Shown: positions 1-7,888, counted from the stretch's first letter. The stretch is 10,038 nucleotides of DNA from Bordetella parapertussis (GCA_945877995.1 CAMDXD010000126.1:1-10038), one strand, 5' to 3'. Numbers and translations are program-made. The notes: generated by a model not told the origin, from the sequence alone.

Positions 1-2448
1 CGCTTCGATATCCGTCGCCAGTGCCTGCATGATCTCGCGCAGCTGTCGCTCGGCCTGGTCGAGCAGGCCGAAGTCGTACAGCGGCCGCCCGCAGCACAGG
101 TGCGCCTGCGGCACCGACACCGCGTAGCCAGCATGCTCCAGCACCTTCACCGCCGCCATCGCCGTCTCGGGATGGAAGTGGTTGTTGAACGTGTCGGCCC
201 ACAGGATCACCCGTCCGCGTGGCGCCACCGCCACCGGCCGTGCATGCCCCGCAAACCATTCGCGGAAGGTGCGCGCGGCGAACTTCGGCACGTCACGCTG
301 CAACGCAATGCCGGCCAGCTGCTTGGCCAGTACGTTCAGGCCCGGCGTCTGGGTGAACCAGTTGACCAGCCGCGGCATCTTCGAGGCCAGGCGCGCCCAG
401 CGATGGATGAAGCCCATGCTCCAGGCCTGCACCGGCCGCCGCTTGTGCTGGTGGTAGTGGTAGAGGAACTCGGCCTTGTAGCTCGCCATGTCGGTGTGCG
501 TCGGGCAATCGCTCTTGCAGCCCTTGCAAGACAGGCACAGGTCGAGCGCTTCCTTCACCGCTTCCGACTGCCAGCCATCGGTCACCACTTCGCCGCGCAG
601 CATCTCGCCGAACAGCCGCGAGCGGCCGCGCGTCGAGTATTTCTCTTCGCCAGTGACGCGATAGCTCGGGCACATCACGCCGCCACTCTGCGACCGGCAC
701 TTGCCCATGCCGACGCAGTGCTCGATCGAGCGCGCGAAGCCGTCGCCCTCGGGCGTCGAGAAGTGCATCCGCGTCTCGAAGCGGATCGGGCTGTAGCCGG
801 GGCCGTAGCGCAGGTTCTCGTCGATGCGGTAGGCATCGATCAGCTTGCCTGGGTTCATCCGCCCTTCCGGGTCCCAGATCGCCTTGAACTCGCGGAATGC
901 CTGCATCAGCTCAGGCCCGTACATCACCGGCAGGAACTCGGCCTTGGCCTGCCCGTCGCCATGCTCGCCGGACAGCGAGCCGCCGTAGCGCACCACCAGG
1001 TGCGCGGCATCCTCGGTGAAGCTGCGCCACTTGCGGATGCCCTCTGGCGTGCGCAGGTCGAAGGTGATGCGCGCATGGATGCAGCCGTCGCCGAAATGCC
1101 CGTACAGCGAGGTCTCGTAGCCGTAGCGATCGACCAGCGCCTGGAACTCGCGCAGGTAGTCGCCCAGGCGCATCGGATCGACCGCCGCGTCTTCCCAGCC
1201 GACCTGCGGATCGCGGCTGCCTTCAAGGCCGAGCGCACTGGCCGAGGCCGCGGTCTCGCGGATCGTCCAGATCGCCTCAGCCACCGCCGGGTCGTCGATC
1301 AGCCAGTGCGATGGTGCATCGGGCCGCCCCGCGTAGTGGTCGACCAGCGCCTGTGCCTGCGCGCTCGCCGCCTCGACGGTGTCGGCACCGAACTCGATCA
1401 TGATCCAGGCGTCACCCGCCGGCAGCTTCGCGATATCGGCCAGGCGCAGCCCGCGCACACGCAGCCCGCCGATGATCTTCTGGTCGAGCCCTTCGGTGGC
1501 GATCGGTCCGAACGGCAGGATCTGCGGCACGGCATCGCCGGCGACATAGATATCCGGATAGCCCAGCACCAGCAGCACGCGCTTGCGTGGACTCTGCACC
1601 AGCCGGGTCTTCGCCTGCAGCGTGATCGCGCAGGAACCCTCGGTGCCGACCAGCGCACGGGCGACGTTGAAGCCGTTCTCGGGCAGCAACTGGTCGAGGT
1701 TGTAGCCCGACACCCGGCGCTTGATCTTCGGGTACTTCGTGCGGATCAGTTCACCGTACTTGTCCGCCAGCGCCTTCAGCTTGGAATAGATCTCGGCACG
1801 CCGCCCGCCAGCGGCGACGATGCGTTCGTATTCGTCGTCCGGCGTCGGCCCGACCCACATCCGCAGGCCGTCGTAGGTCAGCACCTCGAGCGCCTCGACG
1901 TTCTCGACCGTCTTGCCAGCCATCACCGAATGCGCGCCGCACGAATTGTTGCCGATCATGCCGCCGAGCGTGCAGCGGCTGTGCGTCGCCGGGTCGGGGC
2001 CGAAGGTGAGCGCATGCGCCTCGGCGGCGTCGCGAAGTGCATCGCAGACCACCCCGGGTTCGACCCGCGCGCTGCGCGCCTGCGCATCCACCTCGAGCAC
2101 CCGGTTCAGGTACTTCGAGCAGTCGAGCACCACCGCGACATTGACCGTCTGTCCATTCTGCGCGGTACCGCCGCCGCGCGGCAGGATCGGCGCGCCGTGT
2201 TCGCGGCACACCGCCACCGCTGCGACGATGTCGGCCACCGTCTTAGGCAGCACCACGCCGATCGGCACCTGCCGGTAGTTCGATGCGTCGTGCGCATACA
2301 CCGCCAGGCTGCCCGTATCGAAGCGGACTTCGCCGGCCACCGCCCGGCGCAAGGCCGTAGCGAGCGCGGTGGCATCGACGCCATGCGGTGCGCGGGCAGC
2401 CGGATCGGGCGACTGTTCGGGAGAAGGGGTGTCCAGGGGCGGGGGCAT
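1..2448 (-). CDS. FAD-linked oxidase fused to a 4Fe-4S/CCG reductase module (D-2-hydroxyacid dehydrogenase-like), 3' end outside window
   Basis: The window holds 816 uninterrupted codons from an ATG at 2448; the C-terminus lies beyond the left edge. Seen in order: a PCMH-type FAD-binding domain with RGGGTAQNGQ (residues 91-100) and GGMIGNNSCGAHS (162-174); an FAD-oxidase C-terminal domain with GHFGDGC (450-456), SGEHGDGQ (493-500) and NPGK (532-535); a ferredoxin-like part with C578, C584, C593-Pro and then CxxCxxCxxxCP at C638/C641/C644/C648; and the start of a GlpC-type CCG domain (LCCGRP, 784-789). This GlcD-GlpC fusion matches the roughly 1,000-residue family that includes E. coli YdiJ. 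Known members oxidise D-2-hydroxyacids such as D-lactate or D-2-hydroxyglutarate; the substrate here cannot be read from sequence. No clear Shine-Dalgarno precedes the ATG, and upstream in-frame codons are low-complexity Pro/Arg/Ala, so I keep this start. It follows ubiD after 129 nt and may have its own promoter. Confidence 0.9.
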   Translation of the reverse strand, partial: MPPPLDTPSPEQSPDPAARAPHGVDATALATALRRAVAGEVRFDTGSLAVYAHDASNYRQVPIGVVLPKTVADIVAAVAVCREHGAPILPRGGGTAQNGQTVNVAVVLDCSKYLNRVLEVDAQARSARVEPGVVCDALRDAAEAHALTFGPDPATHSRCTLGGMIGNNSCGAHSVMAGKTVENVEALEVLTYDGLRMWVGPTPDDEYERIVAAGGRRAEIYSKLKALADKYGELIRTKYPKIKRRVSGYNLDQLLPENGFNVARALVGTEGSCAITLQAKTRLVQSPRKRVLLVLGYPDIYVAGDAVPQILPFGPIATEGLDQKIIGGLRVRGLRLADIAKLPAGDAWIMIEFGADTVEAASAQAQALVDHYAGRPDAPSHWLIDDPAVAEAIWTIRETAASASALGLEGSRDPQVGWEDAAVDPMRLGDYLREFQALVDRYGYETSLYGHFGDGCIHARITFDLRTPEGIRKWRSFTEDAAHLVVRYGGSLSGEHGDGQAKAEFLPVMYGPELMQAFREFKAIWDPEGRMNPGKLIDAYRIDENLRYGPGYSPIRFETRMHFSTPEGDGFARSIEHCVGMGKCRSQSGGVMCPSYRVTGEEKYSTRGRSRLFGEMLRGEVVTDGWQSEAVKEALDLCLSCKGCKSDCPTHTDMASYKAEFLYHYHQHKRRPVQAWSMGFIHRWARLASKMPRLVNWFTQTPGLNVLAKQLAGIALQRDVPKFAARTFREWFAGHARPVAVAPRGRVILWADTFNNHFHPETAMAAVKVLEHAGYAVSVPQAHLCCGRPLYDFGLLDQAERQLREIMQALATDIEA

Positions 2449-2520
2449 AGGTCGGAAGGGTCTGGCGGCAGCAGACGGTCGGAGTGGGCTCGCGGGTCTC
2501 GCTGCAGATCGAGGACGACG

Positions 2521-2529
2521 AGTGTAGCA
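2521..2529 (-). promoter_or_regulatory. Candidate extended -10 promoter for the FAD/Fe-S oxidoreductase gene
   Basis: Read on the minus strand, the 129-nt ubiD-to-oxidoreductase gap contains TGC-TACACT, an extended -10 (TGn) plus a hexamer matching 4 of 6 consensus bases. The expected transcript start, near 2514, would give a leader of about 66 nt before the ATG at 2448. No good -35 sits 16-18 bp upstream. A 6-bp inverted repeat (2500-2505 and 2527-2532) abuts the hexamer. In GC-rich DNA this may be chance. Confidence 0.3.
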
Positions 2530-2577
2530 GCGGCGACATGCACGAAGACCCGCTCGCAAGCCGTCCTGCGCCCGTTG

Positions 2578-4062
2578 CTACAGCCCGAGCCCGCCCCAGA
2601 TCGAATCGATGCGCGCCTTCACCTCGGCGCTCATCGCGATCGGCGTCCCCCACTCGCGCGTGGTCTCGCCCGGCCACTTGTTCGTGGCATCGATGCCCAT
2701 CTTCGAACCCAGCCCCGACACCGGGCTGGCGAAGTCGAGGTAGTCGATCGGCGTGTTCTCGACCAGCAGCGTGTCGCGCGCCGGATCGACGCGCGTGGTC
2801 ATCGCCCAGATCACTTCCTTCCAGTCGCGCACGTCGATGTCATCGTCGGTCACCAGGATGAACTTGGTGTACATGAACTGGCGCAGGAAGCTCCAGATGC
2901 CGAACATCACCCGCTTCGCATGCCCCGGATACTGCTTGCGGATGCTGACCACCGCCATCCGGTAAGAGCAGCCTTCCGGCGGCAAGTAGAAGTCGACGAT
3001 CTCGGGGAACTGGCGCACCAGCAGCGGCACGAACACCTCGTTCAGCGCGACGCCGAGGATGGCCGGCTCATCCGGCGGCTTGCCGGTATAGGTGGAGTGG
3101 TAGAGCGGATTGTCGCGATGGGTGATGCGCTCGACGGTGAACACCGGAAAGCGGTCCTGCTCGTTGTAGTAGCCGGTGTGGTCGCCGAACGGGCCTTCGA
3201 GCGCAGTCTCCCAGCCCGTCGGCGAGGCTGCGTCCGGATGGATCGCGCCTTCGAGCACGATCTCGGACGTCGCCGGCACGCGCAGGTCGTTGCCGATGCA
3301 TTTGGCCAGCTCGGTGCGCCCGCCGCGCAGCAGCCCGGCGAACTGGTATTCCGACAGCGTGTCCGGCACCGGCGTCACCGCGCCGAGTGTGGTCGCCGGA
3401 TCGCAGCCCAGCGCCACCGCGATCGGGAACGGCTGTCCCGGGTTTGCTTTCGCATGGTCGCGGAAGTCGAGCGCGCCGCCACGATGCGCGAGCCAGCGCA
3501 TGATCAGCTTGTTGCGGCCGACTACCTGCTGCCGGTAGATGCCGAGGTTCTGCCGCGTGCGCGCGGGGCCGCGCGTGACGGTGAGTCCCCAGGTGACCAG
3601 CGGCCCGGCATCGCCCGGCCAGCAGGTCTGGATCGGCAGCCGGCCGAGATCGACCTCGCTGCCTTCGATGCGCTGCTGCTGGCAGGCCGGCCGCGACACC
3701 TCTTTCGGCGCCATGTTCAGCACCTGCTTCAACAGCGGCCACTTGTCCCATGCATCACGCAGCCCCTTCGGCGGCTCGGGCTCCTTCAGGTAGGACAGCA
3801 GCTTGCCGATCTCGCGCAGCGCGGACGGGTCGTCCTGCCCCATGCCGAGCGCCACGCGCCGGGTGGTGCCGAACAGGTTGCCGAGCACCGGCATCGAGTG
3901 GCCGGTCGGTTGCTCGAACAGGATGGCCGGCCCGCCGGCCCGCAGCACGCGGTCGCACACCTCGGTCATTTCGAGGTTCGGGGAGACCGGCGTGGCGATG
4001 CGCTTCAGTTCGCCGAGGGTCTCGAGTTGCGCGATGAAGTCGCGCAGGTCGTGGTACTTCAA
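2578..4062 (-). CDS. ubiD: 4-hydroxy-3-polyprenylbenzoate decarboxylase UbiD
   Basis: UbiD removes the carboxyl group from 3-polyprenyl-4-hydroxybenzoate in ubiquinone synthesis, using prenylated FMN supplied by UbiX plus a metal ion. The 494 residues match the E. coli length (497), and the first residues, MKYHDLRDF, align with the E. coli protein shortly after its start. Visible family motifs are RQNLGIYRQQ (170-179), whose N172 corresponds to the metal-binding Asn, RNKLIMRWLAHRGGA (183-197) in the flavin site, EIVLEG (267-272), and LEGPFGDHTGYY (288-299) carrying conserved active-site acids. The start codon is TTG, supported by a strong AGGAGAGG five bases upstream and by the alignment. The stop-to-start gap from ubiA is 11 nt, so the two are probably translationally coupled. 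ubiX is not in the window. A UbiD-family decarboxylase for another aromatic acid is unlikely given the ubiC-ubiA neighbours and full-length similarity. Confidence 0.96.
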   Translation of the reverse strand: MKYHDLRDFIAQLETLGELKRIATPVSPNLEMTEVCDRVLRAGGPAILFEQPTGHSMPVLGNLFGTTRRVALGMGQDDPSALREIGKLLSYLKEPEPPKGLRDAWDKWPLLKQVLNMAPKEVSRPACQQQRIEGSEVDLGRLPIQTCWPGDAGPLVTWGLTVTRGPARTRQNLGIYRQQVVGRNKLIMRWLAHRGGALDFRDHAKANPGQPFPIAVALGCDPATTLGAVTPVPDTLSEYQFAGLLRGGRTELAKCIGNDLRVPATSEIVLEGAIHPDAASPTGWETALEGPFGDHTGYYNEQDRFPVFTVERITHRDNPLYHSTYTGKPPDEPAILGVALNEVFVPLLVRQFPEIVDFYLPPEGCSYRMAVVSIRKQYPGHAKRVMFGIWSFLRQFMYTKFILVTDDDIDVRDWKEVIWAMTTRVDPARDTLLVENTPIDYLDFASPVSGLGSKMGIDATNKWPGETTREWGTPIAMSAEVKARIDSIWGGLGL

Positions 4063-4067
4063 TCAAG

Positions 4068-4075
4068 CCTCTCCT
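4068..4075 (-). promoter_or_regulatory. Ribosome binding site of ubiD, overlapping the ubiA stop codon
   Basis: On the minus strand AGGAGAGG is followed by five bases and the TTG start of ubiD. Its first two bases belong to the TAG stop of ubiA (4076-4074). This is the clearest Shine-Dalgarno in the minus-strand block. It decides the non-ATG start, because no ATG in this frame lies in a comparable position. The arrangement suggests that ribosomes ending ubiA re-initiate on ubiD. Confidence 0.8.
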
Positions 4076-4985
4076 ACAACGCTACCCGGAACCACCCATC
4101 CACCATGATCCCCAGGAACACGACGCCGCCCACCGCGATGTTGTTCATGAACGCCTTGAAGCACTGCTGCGGCTCGCGCGTCTCGCACAGCGCCACCTGG
4201 TGGCGCGCGAGCAGCGCACACAGCACGAGCGCGCCGAAGTAGACCCCTCCGCGCCCGGTCATCACGCCCACGGCGATCATCGTCAGCAGGAACGCGCCAT
4301 GGGCCACCGCGATGCCGACCAGGTCGAAGCGGCCGAAGGTGATCGCCGAGGTCTTGATGCCGATCTTCAGGTCGTCCTCGCGGTCGACCATCGCATAGGC
4401 GGTGTCGTAGGCGATCGCCCAGAACACGTTGGCCAGCATCATCACCCACGCGACCGCCGGCACGCGACCGGTGGCCGCAGCATAGGCCATCGGGATGCCG
4501 AACCCGAACGCAATGCCGAGCCAGGCCTGCGGCACCGCGAAGAACCGCTTGGTGAACGGATAGGTGAACGCGAACACCAGCGCCAGCAGCGACATCGCGA
4601 TGGTCAGCCAGTCGAGCATCAGCACCAGGCAGCCGGCAAGCAGGGTCAGCACCGCCGCCAGCACGAGCGCCTCCTTCACGCCGACGAGCCCGGCGGTGAT
4701 CGGACGGTCACGGGTGCGCGCGACATGCCGGTCGAAGTCGCGGTCGGCGATGTCGTTCACCACGCACCCGGCCGAGCGCATCAGCACCGCGCCGAGCACG
4801 AAGATCCAGACCAGCATGAGGTCGGGCTGACCCCTGGAGGCCAGCCAGAGCGCCCAGAGCGCAGGCCAGAGCAGCAGCAGGATGCCGACCGGGCGATCCA
4901 GCCGCATCAGCTTTTCGTAATGGGACAGGCGGGTCGCGAGCGGGATCGGACCTGCGCGGGCGCTATCGGCCATCGGCGTGTTCAT
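4074..4985 (-). CDS. ubiA: 4-hydroxybenzoate polyprenyltransferase UbiA
   Basis: UbiA is an integral membrane enzyme that attaches the polyprenyl tail to 4-hydroxybenzoate. The 303-residue product has the two Asp-rich magnesium-diphosphate motifs of the family: NDIADRDFD at 77-85 and DTAYAMVDREDD at 194-205, followed by KIGIKTSAITFGR (207-219). About nine hydrophobic segments are visible, for example around 36-50, 57-73, 104-124, 126-143 and 154-170. E. coli UbiA is 290 residues, so the length fits. The ATG at 4985 overlaps the end of ubiC by 23 nt; a second ATG at 4973 (Met5) would shorten the overlap to 11 nt. Neither has a clear Shine-Dalgarno, so translation may depend on coupling to ubiC. 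Substrate assignment rests on the ubiC and ubiD neighbours as well as the motifs. Confidence 0.96.
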   Translation of the reverse strand: MNTPMADSARAGPIPLATRLSHYEKLMRLDRPVGILLLLWPALWALWLASRGQPDLMLVWIFVLGAVLMRSAGCVVNDIADRDFDRHVARTRDRPITAGLVGVKEALVLAAVLTLLAGCLVLMLDWLTIAMSLLALVFAFTYPFTKRFFAVPQAWLGIAFGFGIPMAYAAATGRVPAVAWVMMLANVFWAIAYDTAYAMVDREDDLKIGIKTSAITFGRFDLVGIAVAHGAFLLTMIAVGVMTGRGGVYFGALVLCALLARHQVALCETREPQQCFKAFMNNIAVGGVVFLGIMVDGWFRVAL

Positions 4986-5670
4986 CGGAGGGTGCGCGCG
5001 GCTGCATCCGCGGGACTGCGTACTGCGGCGCGTGCACCGGGCGCAAGGATGCCACGCCGGGCAGGAAAACCTCCGTCACCAGCAATTGCCGTCCGCCGGC
5101 GCTGAACACCGACCGCCGCGCCCAGAGCGATCGGGGAACGGGCAGGCCGCGTGCGGCAAGCGCGGCGGCGGCACCGAGGTAGCGACGGTCCGGCGCACGG
5201 AGCCGGCGGAAACGCAGCGGGCCGCGCCGCACCAGCGGGTCGCTGAACAGCGCTTCGCCGAGCGGCCGGGTGCCGAGCCCGGCGAGCCAGCGCCAGCGAC
5301 CGCGCAGCGCGGAGGCGTCGATCACGCTGTGCGCGAAGACCGTCGGCAAACCATCGCATACCAGGAGGACCTCCCTTGCCAGGGTGGCGAGCCGTCGCGG
5401 CGCGCCGCGCTGAACCCCCGGCTGCCCCTGAAGACCGTCACCGCGCCCCGCCGCGGGCCGGATGCAGGCCACTTCATCATTGCACGCCCCGCCGCGCCGC
5501 TGTTCGAGGCGCACTACCTCGAACGTCCGCGCCGCCTGCCTGAGCCGCTGCGTGAGCGAGCCCTCCCCGGTCAGCCAGGCACGCTGCCCCGGAAGCCAGG
5601 GCACGACCCGGTGCCAGTGCGCACGCGGTGCACCGGCAGCCAGCAAAGCATTATCGGCAGGAATACGCAT
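4963..5670 (-). CDS. ubiC: Chorismate--pyruvate lyase UbiC
   Basis: UbiC is a soluble enzyme that splits chorismate into 4-hydroxybenzoate and pyruvate, the first dedicated step of ubiquinone synthesis. From the ATG at 5670 the product is 235 residues. Family segments visible are AWLTGEGSLTQRL (31-43), REVLLVCDGLPTVFAHSVI (99-117), LGTRPLGEALF (132-142), LWARRSVF (182-189) and LLVTEVFLP (196-204). By alignment with E. coli UbiC (165 residues), the substrate-contacting residues correspond to R99, L137 and E200. Extra length comes from a Gly/Arg/Pro-rich loop (about 70-93) and about 31 residues after the usual end. A TTG at 5703 would add 11 residues; neither start has a Shine-Dalgarno, and I chose the ATG. 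It starts 70 nt after recG (37 nt if TTG) and overlaps ubiA, so it is likely co-transcribed with both. Confidence 0.92.
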   Translation of the reverse strand: MRIPADNALLAAGAPRAHWHRVVPWLPGQRAWLTGEGSLTQRLRQAARTFEVVRLEQRRGGACNDEVACIRPAAGRGDGLQGQPGVQRGAPRRLATLAREVLLVCDGLPTVFAHSVIDASALRGRWRWLAGLGTRPLGEALFSDPLVRRGPLRFRRLRAPDRRYLGAAAALAARGLPVPRSLWARRSVFSAGGRQLLVTEVFLPGVASLRPVHAPQYAVPRMQPRAPSDEHADGR

Positions 5671-5740
5671 GACTTCGGTCCACGGCGAGACGCCGACGGT
5701 CAATACTATGCCGGCATTGGGTTTCGGCGTCAGCGGGCGC

Positions 5741-7888
5741 TCACCCGTTCAACCATTGCAGGGCTTCGGGAAGCCAGCGGGCGAGATGCCGACGGGCGGC
5801 CTCCGGCTCGCGCTCGAGCAAGGGCCCAGCGGCCTCGACGGCAGCCTCCAGCAGATCGGCATCCTGCACCGGATCGGCGAATCGCAGCATCGGCAGGCCG
5901 CTCTGCCGCGCCCCCATCAGCTCGCCCGGGCCGCGCAACTCGAGGTCGCGGCGGGCGATCTCGAAGCCGTCGCCGCTCTCGAACACGACCTTCAACCGCT
6001 CTCGGGCGAGCGGCGACAGCGGCGTCTGGTAGAGCAGGATGCACGAAGACTTCGCGCTGCCGCGCCCGACCCGGCCGCGCAACTGGTGCAGTTGCGCGAG
6101 CCCCATCCGCTCGGCATGTTCGATCACCATCAGCGACGCATTCGGCACGTCGACGCCCACTTCGATCACCGTCGTGGCCACCAGCAGCTGCAGCGCCCCC
6201 TGCTGGAAGGCCGCCATCGCCGCCGCCTTCTCGGTCGCCTTCTGCCGGCCGTGAACCAACCCGACCGCGAGTTCGGGAAAGGTCGCGCACAGCGCGGCGT
6301 GGGTGTCCACCGCCGTCTGCAGCTGCAGCGCCTCGGACTCCTCGATCAGCGGACACACCCAGTAGGCCTGCCGGCCCTGCATGCAGGCGTCGCGCACCCG
6401 CTGGATGACCTCGTCGCGGCGATGGTCGCCGACCAGCCGGGTGGCGATCGGGCTGCGGCCAGGCGGCAGCTCATCGATGGTCGACACATCGAGGTCGGCA
6501 TAGCAGGCCATGGCCAGCGTGCGCGGGATCGGCGTGGCGGTCATCATCAACAGATGCGCCTCAGCGGCACGCGAAACCGCGTGTGCGGCGCCAGTTCCCG
6601 CGCCCGGCGCAGCAGAGCCCTTGCCGCGCAGCGCGAGGCGCTGGTTGACGCCGAAGCGGTGCTGCTCGTCGACGATGGCCAGCGCCAGCCGGCTGAAATC
6701 GACGCCCTGCTGGAACAGCGCGTGGGTGCCGACGGCGATCGACGCTTCGCCAGCGGCCAGCCGGGCACAAGCCGCGTCGCGCTTCTTCTTCGTGAGGCTG
6801 CCCGCAAGCCAGGCCACCTCGACGCCGGCCGGCGCGAACCAGCTTGCGAACTTGCGGAAGGTCTGCTCGGCGAGCAACTCGGTCGGCGCCATCACCGCCA
6901 CCTGCGCACCAGCCTCGACCGCCTGGGCGGCGGCCAGCGCCGCCACCAGCGTCTTGCCGCTGCCGACGTCGCCCTGCAGCAGCCTCTGCATCGGCTGGCC
7001 GCGCGCGAGGTCGGCGGAGATCTCGGCGAGCACGCGCGCCTGGGCGCGGGTCGGGTCGAGACCGGCGGTGGCCAGCACCTGACGCGCCAGCTTGCCGGCC
7101 ACTGGCAGCGACAGCGCGCGCCGGGACGAACGGCTGTTGCGGTGCATGCGCATCGACAGTTGCTGGGCGAGGAGCTCGTCGAACTTCATGCGGCGCCAGG
7201 CCGGGTGGGTACGGTTGGTAAGGGCGGCGGCGGCGATGTCGGCGGGGGGCGCGTGGAGCAGATGCAGGCTCTGGTCGAAAGGCGGCAGCCCGAGGCCATC
7301 GAGCAATGACGCAGGCAGCGTTTCGGACAGGTCTACCTGCGCGACTGCCCGGCGTACCAGTCGCTGCAGTACCGGTTGTGACAGACCCTGGGTGGTCGGG
7401 TAGACCGGCGTCAGCCGGTCCGGCATCGGCGTGCCCTCGATCAGCGCCCGCCAGCGCGGGTGGACCATCTCCGCGCCGATGAACCCGCCGCGGATCTCGC
7501 CCACGGCCCGGATACGTACGCCCGGCTCGAGCGCGCGCTGCTGGCTGGGGTAGAAGTTGAGAAACCGCAGCGTGAGTTCGCCCGTGCCGTCATCGACCGT
7601 GACAACCAGCGTGCGCCGAGGCTTGAACCGGACCTGGGCGTCGCGGACGACACCTTCGACGACCACCGCCCCGCCACCGGTCACCCGTGTCGATTCCGCG
7701 ATGGTCGACAGGCGTGTCTCGTCGTCGTAGCGCAGGGGCAGGTGGAGTACGAGATCGGCGAGGGTGCGCAGGCCGATGCGGGCGAGCAGCCTGGCCTGGG
7801 CAGGACTGATCCCGGGCGGGCCGGCGCTGGTGGCCGCCCGCGGAGCGGCGTCGACAGCGGAATTCTTCTTGCGGGAGACACCGGGCAT
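5741..7888 (-). CDS. recG: ATP-dependent DNA helicase RecG
   Basis: RecG reverses stalled replication forks and processes branched DNA such as R-loops and Holliday junctions. The 715-residue product has the family layout: an N-terminal wedge/OB region (about 25-160), a helicase domain with Walker A GDVGSGKT (306-313), MAPTELLAEQ (333-342), GTHALFQ (387-393), Walker B DEQHRFGV (407-414) and TATPIPRT (450-457), then a second RecA-like domain with ATTVIEVGVDVPNA (571-584) and HQLRGRVGRG (601-610), and a C-terminal TRG region with LELRGPGELMG (649-659). E. coli RecG is 693 residues. The extra length lies mostly in an Ala/Gly-rich insert (about 422-444) between motifs II and III. The ATG at 7888 begins 60 nt after the tRNA-Ala 3' end with no evident terminator between them. 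It appears to be the first protein gene of the recG-ubi transcription unit. Confidence 0.97.
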   Translation of the reverse strand: MPGVSRKKNSAVDAAPRAATSAGPPGISPAQARLLARIGLRTLADLVLHLPLRYDDETRLSTIAESTRVTGGGAVVVEGVVRDAQVRFKPRRTLVVTVDDGTGELTLRFLNFYPSQQRALEPGVRIRAVGEIRGGFIGAEMVHPRWRALIEGTPMPDRLTPVYPTTQGLSQPVLQRLVRRAVAQVDLSETLPASLLDGLGLPPFDQSLHLLHAPPADIAAAALTNRTHPAWRRMKFDELLAQQLSMRMHRNSRSSRRALSLPVAGKLARQVLATAGLDPTRAQARVLAEISADLARGQPMQRLLQGDVGSGKTLVAALAAAQAVEAGAQVAVMAPTELLAEQTFRKFASWFAPAGVEVAWLAGSLTKKKRDAACARLAAGEASIAVGTHALFQQGVDFSRLALAIVDEQHRFGVNQRLALRGKGSAAPGAGTGAAHAVSRAAEAHLLMMTATPIPRTLAMACYADLDVSTIDELPPGRSPIATRLVGDHRRDEVIQRVRDACMQGRQAYWVCPLIEESEALQLQTAVDTHAALCATFPELAVGLVHGRQKATEKAAAMAAFQQGALQLLVATTVIEVGVDVPNASLMVIEHAERMGLAQLHQLRGRVGRGSAKSSCILLYQTPLSPLARERLKVVFESGDGFEIARRDLELRGPGELMGARQSGLPMLRFADPVQDADLLEAAVEAAGPLLEREPEAARRHLARWLPEALQWLNG

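Noticed and set aside
100..4242. A 1,380-codon open frame on the plus strand across three minus-strand genes
   Set aside because: It is codon-aligned antisense to the oxidoreductase gene. Its product is rich in Arg, His, Ala and Gln with no recognisable motif, and the opposite frames encode clear conserved proteins. Long antisense frames are expected when GC-rich genes rarely use TTA, CTA and TCA codons.
4200..5105. A 301-codon plus-strand open frame opposite ubiA, rich in His, Gln, Glu and Arg
   Set aside because: Antisense of UbiA's membrane-segment codons; no ribosome binding site or family similarity.
5462..7309. A 615-codon plus-strand open frame opposite recG and the ubiC 5' end
   Set aside because: Antisense shadow of RecG; Arg/His/Gln-rich, no domain seen, crosses the recG-ubiC boundary without regard to either gene.
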